16,144 nucleotides of DNA from VGEM01 sp033764265. GTDB lineage: Bacteria; Pseudomonadota; Alphaproteobacteria; Rhodospirillales; Rhodospirillaceae. Shown here in pieces: positions 1 to 6,200 of this stretch. Numbering within the stretch: position 1 is the first letter of the stretch; each line of letters starts with the position of its first letter. The notes beneath the pieces are model-generated. The model worked only from the letters and a program-made list of their open reading frames with translations, ran no database searches and had not been told where the DNA came from. Where the stretch lies: assembly GCA_033764265.1 (NCBI GenBank), contig JANRJB010000026.1, positions 1-16,144 of the forward strand. The letters run 5' to 3'. A program made the position numbers and the translations under genes.

Positions 1-1073
1 AGCCAATCCACGCCCCCAACGCGACCGACATCTACCGCCCGCTCGAGAAGGTCGCCGGCGCGCCGACCCCGCAGCCCCTGCCCCGCCGCCCCGCCCCCGC
101 CGATCGCTTCGCCGAGGTCCGGCGGATCGCCGAGACGATGGACAGCTACGCGGTGCTGGTCTGGCACGACGGCGCGATCGTGTTCGACTATGCCGGGCCG
201 GGTCTCACCGGCGACATTCGCCCCGACGGCGCTTCGATGCACAAGAGCATCGCCGCATTGGCGGTGGGCGCGGCCATCGACCGCGGATTGATCGCCGGCC
301 CGGACGTGGCCATGGGCACGTTGCTGCCCGAATGGGCCGAGCGGCCCGAGGGTGCGATCACGCTCGCCAACGTCCTCGGCATGACGACCGGGTTGACCAC
401 GTTCTCCAGCGCCGGCGGCCCGCTCAGCGAAGCGACGCGGTTCCTGGGCGGCCTCGATCCGCGCGGCCTGACGCTGTCGCGCACGCTGCAGGCCCCGCCC
501 GGATCGGCGTTCGCCTACCGCAATCTCAATTCGTACCTGCTGGGCCTGGCGATCGAGGCCGGCACCGGCCAGCGCTATGCCGCATTTCTATCCCAGGCGC
601 TGTGGCAGCCGCTGGGCGCGGCGGACGCGTTCGTCTGGCTCGATCGGCCCGGCGGCACCGCCCGCACCTATACCGCCCTTCTGGCCCGGCCCGAGGATTG
701 GCTGCGCATCGGCCTGTTGATCAAGGATCGGGGCGCGTTCCTGGGCCAGCGCGTGATCAGCGCTGCGTGGATCGACGCGATGCTGACGCCGTCGCCGCTG
801 TACGCGAACTACGGCTACCAGGTGTGGTTCGCCGAACCGTTCCTGGCCACCCGCTACTACAACCCGACCCAGCGCGGCTTGAACATTTCGGCCAGCGCGC
901 CGTTCAAGGCCGCCGACACGGTGTTCTTCGACGGCGTCGGCGGCCAGCGGGTGTACATCAGCCGCGCCCAGGACAGCGTGATCGTCCGGCTGGGCGTGGC
1001 GCGCCCCGATTGGGACGACACCGCACTGCCCAACGCCGTCGCCGATGCCCTGGCGTCTCAGCCCGAAGGCTGA
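1..1073 (+). CDS. Serine hydrolase, beta-lactamase / NylB-like fold (5' end outside window)
   Basis: The reading frame is open from base 3 at the left edge with no stop, and its translation there already looks like the family's N-terminal region, so the gene starts upstream and is partial here. The ATG at 138 is probably internal. Counting from that Met, the three hallmarks of class C beta-lactamase-like serine hydrolases are visible: the nucleophile motif S33-M-H-K36 (SxxK), Y127-R-N129 (YxN), and a GVGGQ stretch at 266-270 in place of the KTG-type box. The spacing and the segments LWQPLG (155-160) and a W-x-x-I/R-x-G helix near 188-192 recall 6-aminohexanoate-dimer hydrolase (NylB)-type esterases/amidases. 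The substrate cannot be told from sequence, and true beta-lactamase activity is unlikely. It is the only plus-strand gene. It converges on lpxB and its last 16 bases overlap the lpxB 3' end. Whether it has a signal peptide cannot be seen. Confidence 0.85.
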   Translation, partial: PIHAPNATDIYRPLEKVAGAPTPQPLPRRPAPADRFAEVRRIAETMDSYAVLVWHDGAIVFDYAGPGLTGDIRPDGASMHKSIAALAVGAAIDRGLIAGPDVAMGTLLPEWAERPEGAITLANVLGMTTGLTTFSSAGGPLSEATRFLGGLDPRGLTLSRTLQAPPGSAFAYRNLNSYLLGLAIEAGTGQRYAAFLSQALWQPLGAADAFVWLDRPGGTARTYTALLARPEDWLRIGLLIKDRGAFLGQRVISAAWIDAMLTPSPLYANYGYQVWFAEPFLATRYYNPTQRGLNISASAPFKAADTVFFDGVGGQRVYISRAQDSVIVRLGVARPDWDDTALPNAVADALASQPEG

Positions 1074-2227
1074 GCGGCCACCATCGCCAAGACCGCCCGC
1101 GCCGCCGCCTGCGACGGCAACACGCCGGGCGGCGCCAGCTTGGCGACCGCCTGCTTGAACTGGGCCCGCATCGCGCTGCGCGCGGCCGGGTCGATCAACA
1201 GCCGGTTCACGTCGTCGGCCAGAATGTCGGGCCGGCAATCCTGCTGCAGTCGCTCGGACACCACCGCGCGATCCAAGAGGACGTTGATCAGGTTCACGTA
1301 GCGTGTGCGCACCAAGCGGCGCAGCAGCCACGCCGACACCGGGTGCAACCGGTAGGCGACGACGTGCGGCAAACCGGCCAGCGCCAGTTCCAACGTCACG
1401 GTGCCAGAGGCAGCCAACGCCGCGGTGCTGGCGGCGAATGCGTCGAACCGGTCGGACGCGGCCACGACTACGGCCGTCGGCCACGGCCAATCGGCGACGC
1501 CGGCGCGCACCCGCGCCTCGACGCCCGGCACGGTCGGCACCGCGAGATGCAGGCCCGGCACCTTGGCCGCGATCTGCCCAATCGTGTCGCGGAACATCGG
1601 CAGCAGCGCCGCGACCTCGGCCGCGCGGCTGCCGGGCAGTACGGTCAGGATCGTCGCCTCGGGCGGAATGCCGTGCCGGCCGCGAAAGCGCGCAGCATCG
1701 CCGCGGTCGGCGCCGCTCTCGATCACAGGATGTCCGACCCAGTCGGTGGCAAGGCCGTATCGGGTGAAATGGGGCGGCTCGAACGGGAACAGCACCAGCA
1801 GGCGATGAATCCAGCGCGCCAGTTGGCGGGCGCGGCCGGGCCGCCACGCCCACACCTGCGGACCGACGTAGCGCACGCGCGGGATCGGGCTGCCGCGCCG
1901 GGCCAGACGCTGATGGATGCGACCGGTGAAACCCCAGGAATCTATGGTGACCAGCACATCGGGCCGCGACCGCTCGATATCGGCCACGCTCTCGCGCACG
2001 CGGGCGAGAACGCGGGCGAACTTGGGGATCACCTCGAGAATCCCCAGCAGCGCCAGTTCGGACGGGTCGAACAGGCTGCGCAGACCGGCGGCCTGCATTT
2101 CGGGCCCGCCGATTCCGCAGAACCGCGCGCGACCGTCGGTTTCGGCGGTCAAGGCCCGCATGAGCTGCGCGCCGAGCGCGTCGCCCGACGGCTCGCACGC
2201 GACCAGGTAAATCAGCGGTCCGGTCAC
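1058..2227 (-). CDS. lpxB: Lipid-A-disaccharide synthase LpxB
   Basis: This inner-membrane-associated GT-B glycosyltransferase (family GT19) joins UDP-2,3-diacylglucosamine and lipid X into the lipid A disaccharide, releasing UDP. The 389 residues fit the family (E. coli 382). Visible family motifs are the N-terminal CEPSGD (11-16, containing the conserved Glu12), a TID motif with Asp96 corresponding to the E. coli catalytic D98, VGPQVWAWRPGR (121-132), LFPFE (146-150), VGHP (164-167) and LPGSR (197-201). Two positions differ from E. coli: Cys11 replaces the Gly before the Glu, and SWGF replaces APDF after Asp96. The start is a GTG at 2227-2225 that overlaps the lpxI stop as GTGA (4-base overlap), so it is probably translationally coupled; no strong Shine-Dalgarno is seen. 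It is the last gene of the lpx run and no terminator is visible after it. Confidence 0.96.
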   Translation of the reverse strand: MTGPLIYLVACEPSGDALGAQLMRALTAETDGRARFCGIGGPEMQAAGLRSLFDPSELALLGILEVIPKFARVLARVRESVADIERSRPDVLVTIDSWGFTGRIHQRLARRGSPIPRVRYVGPQVWAWRPGRARQLARWIHRLLVLFPFEPPHFTRYGLATDWVGHPVIESGADRGDAARFRGRHGIPPEATILTVLPGSRAAEVAALLPMFRDTIGQIAAKVPGLHLAVPTVPGVEARVRAGVADWPWPTAVVVAASDRFDAFAASTAALAASGTVTLELALAGLPHVVAYRLHPVSAWLLRRLVRTRYVNLINVLLDRAVVSERLQQDCRPDILADDVNRLLIDPAARSAMRAQFKQAVAKLAPPGVLPSQAAARAVLAMVAAQPSG

Positions 2228-3063
2228 GATGGCGTCTCGGCCAAACTGACGCCGACCACGAACAGCCCCGCCGCGTCGGCGGCGCGGGCCACGGCGGCAC
2301 GGTCGATGACGATGGTCTCGCCGGCTTCAACGGCGATGCCTGCGAAACCCGCCTGTGCGCAGTTGGTCACGGTATCGGGGCCGATCGCCGGCAGATCGAC
2401 ACGCCGGTCCTGGGTCGGCTTCTTGCACTTGACCAGGATCGGCCGCGCACCCTGTTCGGCGGCCCCGACCGCGGCGATCATCGCGTCGGTGCCGGCCGCG
2501 TCTTCCCGCGCGAGCACGCGCCCACCCGCCACCGCAACCGCCTGGCCCACATCGGCGCGGCCCAGCGCGCGCGCGGCGGCGAAGCCAAGCGCAATGTCGG
2601 CGCGGGCGGGGTCACCGGGTGCGGGACCGCCGATCAGGCCAACGGGTGCCAATGCCTCGGCCAGCACGTCACCGACGCCGACCACGCGGAATCCCTCGCG
2701 CTCGATTTCAGCCGTCACCGCGCGCAACAGGCCGTCGTCGCCCAGCGCGTGATAGGCCACCCGCGCCAGGAATGCCGCGGTGCGCAAGTCGGGACGGAAC
2801 TCGGCGAGCCGCGGGCGGCGGACGCGCCCGGCCATGACCAGATCGCGCACGCCGGCCGCGCGCAGCAGCGCGAAGCCGCGGGCCGCGTGGTTGAAGTCGA
2901 CCCAGGCGTCCGGCCCCGCGCCCAGTTGCGCCGGATCGGCGAACCCTTCCACGCCCAGCACGAAACACGGCCGCCCCTGACCGCGCGCCGCGGCAGCGAT
3001 CAGGCCCGGCAGCGCGCCGGCGCCGGCGATCAGGCCAAGGCGCGCGGGCGGCGGCGCTTCCAT
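2224..3063 (-). CDS. lpxI: UDP-2,3-diacylglucosamine pyrophosphatase LpxI
   Basis: LpxI hydrolyses UDP-2,3-diacylglucosamine to lipid X and UMP. It is the form found in Alphaproteobacteria, where it replaces the unrelated LpxH. The protein (279 aa from the chosen start) has the glycine-rich N-terminus GLIAGAGALPG (10-20), a GTDAMI motif (191-196) and the signature KKPTQDRRVDLPAIGPDT (214-231), which carries conserved aspartates. I chose the ATG at 3063 because the family begins a few residues before the GLIAGAG stretch and this start lies 14 bases after the lpxA stop. The longer frame from 3117 would overlap lpxA by 40 bases and add an unlikely Arg/Gln-rich tail. The Shine-Dalgarno is weak. 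Its stop overlaps the lpxB start. The position between lpxA and lpxB matches the pathway order and supports the call. Confidence 0.95.
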   Translation of the reverse strand: MEAPPPARLGLIAGAGALPGLIAAAARGQGRPCFVLGVEGFADPAQLGAGPDAWVDFNHAARGFALLRAAGVRDLVMAGRVRRPRLAEFRPDLRTAAFLARVAYHALGDDGLLRAVTAEIEREGFRVVGVGDVLAEALAPVGLIGGPAPGDPARADIALGFAAARALGRADVGQAVAVAGGRVLAREDAAGTDAMIAAVGAAEQGARPILVKCKKPTQDRRVDLPAIGPDTVTNCAQAGFAGIAVEAGETIVIDRAAVARAADAAGLFVVGVSLAETPS

Positions 3064-3077
3064 GTTCGGTGGCGGCG

Positions 3078-3887
3078 TCAGGCGCCGTTGCCGTTGCCCG
3101 CGGCCAGCGGCGTGCACAACGGCCGCGACGAATCGGCGCGGATGAAGTTGACGATGTCCATGACGCCGACGTGATTGGAATACAGATCCGCGACTTCGGC
3201 GATACGCTCGGCCATGGTGCCTTCGTGCGAGAACAGCAACCCGTAGGCCGAGCGCAGCTTCTGGATGTCGTCGCGCGAGAAGCCGCGGCGTTTCAGGCCG
3301 ATCAGGTTCAACCCGGTCAGCCGCACGCGGTTACCCTGGGCCGAGCCATAGGGAATGATGTCCTTGTCGACGCCGGTCTTGCCGCCGATCATGGCGTGCT
3401 TGCCGATGCGCACGAACTGCTGCACGCCGCACTGGCCGCCGACGATGGCGAATTCGCCCAGGCTGACGTGGCCGCCGAGCGCCACGCCGTTGGTCAAAAT
3501 GACGTTGTTTTCGATCTTGCAGTCGTGGGCGACGTGCGCGCCGACCATGATGAAACAGCGATCCCCCACGCGCGTCGCCATGCCGCCCTGTTCGGTGCCG
3601 ATGTGCATCGTGACGTGCTCGCGGATCACGGTGCCGGCGCCGATCACCAGTTCCGAGGGCTCGCCCTTGAACTTCAGGTGCTGGGGCGCGAGGCCGAGCG
3701 CCGCGTAGGGATAAACCGCCGTGCCGGCGCCAATGCTGGTGCGGCCGTCGATCACCACGTGGGCCATCAAGCGAACCCCGTCAGCCAGCCGCGCATGGCG
3801 GCCGACGACGCAATAGGGTCCGATTTCGGCGGTGGCGGCCACCTCCGCGCCCGGGTCGACCACCGCCGTCGGGTGGATGCGGGTCAC
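3078..3887 (-). CDS. lpxA: UDP-N-acetylglucosamine O-acyltransferase LpxA
   Basis: This cytoplasmic enzyme starts lipid A synthesis by moving a 3-hydroxyacyl chain from ACP to the 3-OH of UDP-GlcNAc. The 269 residues show hexapeptide repeats of a left-handed beta helix from about residue 1 to 190, then a helical C-terminal domain with the family segment GLKRRGFS. His121 in the AHDC motif aligns with the catalytic H125 of E. coli, and His140 aligns with H144. Gly169 aligns with E. coli G173, the residue linked to long (C14-type) acyl choice. Gln156 stands where E. coli has His160, which is odd. The start is GTG at 3887, nine bases after the fabZ stop; the family's N-terminal HPTAVV pattern begins at residue 5, so no longer start is needed. 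It lies downstream of fabZ, which also uses 3-hydroxyacyl-ACP. Confidence 0.97.
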   Translation of the reverse strand: MTRIHPTAVVDPGAEVAATAEIGPYCVVGRHARLADGVRLMAHVVIDGRTSIGAGTAVYPYAALGLAPQHLKFKGEPSELVIGAGTVIREHVTMHIGTEQGGMATRVGDRCFIMVGAHVAHDCKIENNVILTNGVALGGHVSLGEFAIVGGQCGVQQFVRIGKHAMIGGKTGVDKDIIPYGSAQGNRVRLTGLNLIGLKRRGFSRDDIQKLRSAYGLLFSHEGTMAERIAEVADLYSNHVGVMDIVNFIRADSSRPLCTPLAAGNGNGA

Positions 3888-3896
3888 GTTCGGCGC

Positions 3897-4364
3897 CTAG
3901 GAGTTCATGATCATGGCGGAGAACGTCGCCTCGGCGACGACCGCGTCGCCAACCCTGGCTTCGCCCGAGAAGCGCCAGACGCCCAAGCGCGCGCGCTCTT
4001 TCTTGCACACCAGGTGCAGTTGATCGCCGGGCTCCACCGGCTTGCGGAAGCGCGCATTCTCGATGGTCATGAAGTAGACCAGCTTGCCCTCGGCGCCCGC
4101 GCCGAGCGACGCCACCACCACCACCGCGGCGGTCTGCGCCATGGCCTCGACGATCAGCACGCCGGGCATGACCGGTCGCGCCGGAAAATGCCCGGGGAAA
4201 AACGGCTCGTTGATCGAGACATTCTTGACCCCGGTGGCGCTTTCGCCCGGCACCAGATCGATCACCCGGTCGATCAGCAGAAACGGATAGCGGTGCGGCA
4301 GCATCCGCATGATGCCGTGGATGTCGATGGTTTGCGTCAGATCGGCGGTGGGCTGTCCGTCCAT
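3897..4364 (-). CDS. fabZ: 3-hydroxyacyl-ACP dehydratase FabZ
   Basis: FabZ dehydrates 3-hydroxyacyl-ACP to trans-2-enoyl-ACP in fatty acid elongation, and so competes with LpxA and LpxD for the same acyl-ACP pool. The hot-dog-fold protein (155 aa) has LPHRYPFLLID (22-32), the catalytic His59 in FFPGHFP and the catalytic Glu73 in LIVEAMAQ. I prefer the ATG at 4364 because AGGGA lies nine bases before it. An in-frame ATG at 4382 would add six residues but has no Shine-Dalgarno-like sequence and unusual codons. A strong promoter candidate lies just upstream (4409-4437), which suggests fabZ heads a sub-operon fabZ-lpxA-lpxI-lpxB. The stop (TAG) is nine bases before the lpxA start. Confidence 0.96.
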   Translation of the reverse strand: MDGQPTADLTQTIDIHGIMRMLPHRYPFLLIDRVIDLVPGESATGVKNVSINEPFFPGHFPARPVMPGVLIVEAMAQTAAVVVVASLGAGAEGKLVYFMTIENARFRKPVEPGDQLHLVCKKERARLGVWRFSGEARVGDAVVAEATFSAMIMNS

Positions 4365-4385
4365 GGCCGAAAATCCCTGCATTGC

Positions 4386-4408
4386 GGCGCCGTTAATGCC
4401 CCGGCGCC
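4386..4408 (-). other. GC hairpin in the fabZ leader
   Basis: A perfect 7-bp inverted repeat, GGCGCCG (4408-4402) and CGGCGCC (4392-4386) on the minus strand, with a 9-base loop, sits just before fabZ. There is no T tract after it, so it is not a standard terminator. It overlaps the expected start point of the promoter at 4409-4437, so only RNA reading through from lpxD would contain the whole stem. Confidence 0.45.
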
Positions 4409-4437
4409 ATTAGAGAATTGTTTCCACGCCCGGTCAA
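4409..4437 (-). promoter_or_regulatory. Sigma70-type promoter candidate for fabZ-lpxA-lpxI-lpxB
   Basis: On the minus strand TTGACC (4437-4432) is followed after exactly 17 bases by TCTAAT (4414-4409). Each box matches the sigma70 consensus at 5 of 6 positions and the spacing is ideal. It stands in the 96-base gap between lpxD and fabZ, which is AT-richer around the -10 than its surroundings. Expected transcription start is near 4402, giving a leader of about 38 bases to the preferred fabZ start. Confidence 0.6.
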
Positions 4438-4460
4438 CCGCGCGGCCGCTGTTCGCGCGC

Positions 4461-5474
4461 CTATGGCTTTCGCGTCAATCGCGCCAACGCGGCCAATTCA
4501 CGCCAGAACTGACGGATCGGCTTGGCGGGGTAACCCATCACCGTCTCGCCCGCGTTGACGTCGCGCATGACCCCAGATTGGCCGGCGATGCGCGCCCCCG
4601 GCCCGATGGTCAGGTGGTCGAGGACGCCGACTTGCGGACCGATCATCGCGCCGTCGCCGATGACCGTGCTGCCGGCCACGCCCGACTGCGCCACCAGGAT
4701 GCAGTTGCGCCCCACCACAACGTTGTGGGCGATGTGCACCAGATTGTCGAGTTTGGTGCCCGCGCCGATCACCGTGTCGTCCAGCGTGCCCCGGTCGATG
4801 GTGCAGTTGGCGCCGATCTCCACGTCGTTACCGATGACCACGCGCCCGAGTTGCGGAATCTTCATCAGCCCTTCGGCGCCGGGCGCAAAACCGAAGCCGT
4901 CCTGTCCGATGCGCACGCCGGGATGGATCAGCACACCGTCGCCGATCAGGCAATATTGGAGCGTCACCTGCGCGCCGATGCGGCAACGCGCGCCGACGCG
5001 CACGCCAGGGCCGACCACCGTGTTGGCGCCGATCCGCGTGCCGGCGCCGATCTCCGCGCCCGGGCCGATCACGACCCCGGCCTCGATCACCGCATCGGGC
5101 GCCAGGCGCGCGTCTGGCGCGATCGGCGATGTCATCGAAACGGCCTGGCCCGCCATCGGGTAAAAGGCCGATGCCGCCCGGGCGAACGCCGTACGCGGGT
5201 CGCGACATACCAGGATCAAGCTTGCGCGCGGTGCATGGTCGGCGAGATCGGGCGTCACCAGGCACGCCCCGGCGCGGGTGGCCGACAGCGCCGGCGCGGC
5301 CTCGCGACCCGCGGCATATGCCAAATCCTGTTCCGTCGCCGACGCCAGGCTCGCCACGTCGGAGACGACGCGCGCCCGGTCGGCCGTCGTGGACAGCGGA
5401 TCAGCCCCGGCGATACGCGCCAGGGCCGCTAGGTCGAAGGCACCGGCCCGGCGGTAGAACCGTGGGTCCGGCAT
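4461..5474 (-). CDS. lpxD: UDP-3-O-(3-hydroxyacyl)glucosamine N-acyltransferase LpxD
   Basis: LpxD adds the second 3-hydroxyacyl chain, from ACP to the 2-amino group of UDP-3-O-acyl-glucosamine, in the cytoplasm. The 337 residues have an N-terminal uridine-binding domain (about 1-110), many hexapeptide repeats of the left-handed beta helix (about 115-310) and a C-terminal helix. His247 and His250 sit in VHIAHN; His250 aligns with the catalytic H239 of E. coli. The GQDGFGFAP (190-198) and MGYPAKP (313-319) segments are typical of LpxD and separate it from LpxA. The ATG at 5474 lies 18 bases after the skp stop with only a weak ribosome site. The skp-lpxD-fabZ-lpxA order is conserved in many Proteobacteria. 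Confidence 0.97.
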   Translation of the reverse strand: MPDPRFYRRAGAFDLAALARIAGADPLSTTADRARVVSDVASLASATEQDLAYAAGREAAPALSATRAGACLVTPDLADHAPRASLILVCRDPRTAFARAASAFYPMAGQAVSMTSPIAPDARLAPDAVIEAGVVIGPGAEIGAGTRIGANTVVGPGVRVGARCRIGAQVTLQYCLIGDGVLIHPGVRIGQDGFGFAPGAEGLMKIPQLGRVVIGNDVEIGANCTIDRGTLDDTVIGAGTKLDNLVHIAHNVVVGRNCILVAQSGVAGSTVIGDGAMIGPQVGVLDHLTIGPGARIAGQSGVMRDVNAGETVMGYPAKPIRQFWRELAALARLTRKP

Positions 5475-5492
5475 GGACGCGCTGCCGGTGGG

Positions 5493-6143
5493 TTACTTCT
5501 TGGCGGGCGCGGCGGGCGGCTGGGCGCTCTGCTGCTGGCCGCCAATCGGCTGGCCGTTCTCGTCGAGCCGCTGCAGCGTTTCGGGATTCTGGAACTGCAC
5601 CGACGGCAGTTTCTGATTGAGCTTGTCGAGCACCGGCTTGGTCAGGTCCATGCCCGGATCGAAGATCATCAGCTGGCTGCGCGCGAGCACGGCGTTGACG
5701 TTCTTCTCTTTCGCCACTTCGCTCGACACGACCATGATCGTATTGCCGATTTCCTGCATCGACTGCTGGAACGAGTACTCCAGCCGTTCCTGCTTGTCGC
5801 GCACCTGGGTCTGGAAGTCGGCCAGCTTTTTCTGGAATTCCTGGGCGCGCTGCTGGAACACGTCGGGCGTCATCACGCCGCGCTGCTGAGCCAGGTCCTG
5901 GTCTTCTTTGCGCAGCTTCTGCTCCATGTCGGAGACCTGGGTCTGGTACTGTTGGGCGTACTTGTCGCGCTCCAGGCGCACGCCCTTGGCGGCAAGCGAA
6001 TCGCGCAGCAGCAGGTCGGTGTCGACCACGCCGATGATCGGCGCCGGGTGCCGTTCGGCCTGTGCGATGGCCGCGCCGGGGGCGCTGAGCAGAGCCGCGG
6101 CGGCGGCGGCCGACACGATCAGGCGCTGGAAAGTCTTGGTCAT
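5493..6143 (-). CDS. skp: OmpH/Skp-family periplasmic chaperone
   Basis: Skp-type chaperones hold unfolded outer-membrane proteins in the periplasm and bring them to the BAM complex. Of 216 residues, about 1-27 form a Sec signal peptide (basic start, Ala/Leu-rich core, likely cut after AIA at 25-27). A conserved beta strand with GVVDTD (38-43) follows, then a long charged, Gln-rich coiled-coil region (about 55-135) forming the tentacle, and a return strand around 145-165. The C-terminal 30 residues are rich in Gln, Pro and Ala, probably disordered, and longer than in E. coli Skp (161 aa). The ATG at 6143 has AAGGA seven bases upstream, a good ribosome site. Its place just after bamA supports the role. 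Confidence 0.93.
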   Translation of the reverse strand: MTKTFQRLIVSAAAAAALLSAPGAAIAQAERHPAPIIGVVDTDLLLRDSLAAKGVRLERDKYAQQYQTQVSDMEQKLRKEDQDLAQQRGVMTPDVFQQRAQEFQKKLADFQTQVRDKQERLEYSFQQSMQEIGNTIMVVSSEVAKEKNVNAVLARSQLMIFDPGMDLTKPVLDKLNQKLPSVQFQNPETLQRLDENGQPIGGQQQSAQPPAAPAKK

Positions 6144-6200
6144 TGTGGAATCCTTGGTGGTTTGGGTCAGTCTCGGGAACGTCGGTCGCGGGGACGGTCT

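Noticed and set aside
588..2330. A 580-codon minus-strand open frame overlapping lpxB
   Set aside because: It is Arg/Ala/Gly-rich without family features, and LpxB in a neighbouring frame has all expected motifs.
332..2752. An 806-codon plus-strand open frame across the hydrolase, lpxB and lpxI
   Set aside because: It is Arg/Pro/His-rich low-complexity translation that overlaps three recognised genes in other frames, so it is an effect of high GC and few stop codons.
3069..5432. A 787-codon plus-strand open frame opposite lpxA, fabZ and lpxD
   Set aside because: It has repeated Ala-Asp-His patterns that mirror the hexapeptide repeats of LpxA and LpxD read in antisense. It spans three real genes and their gaps.
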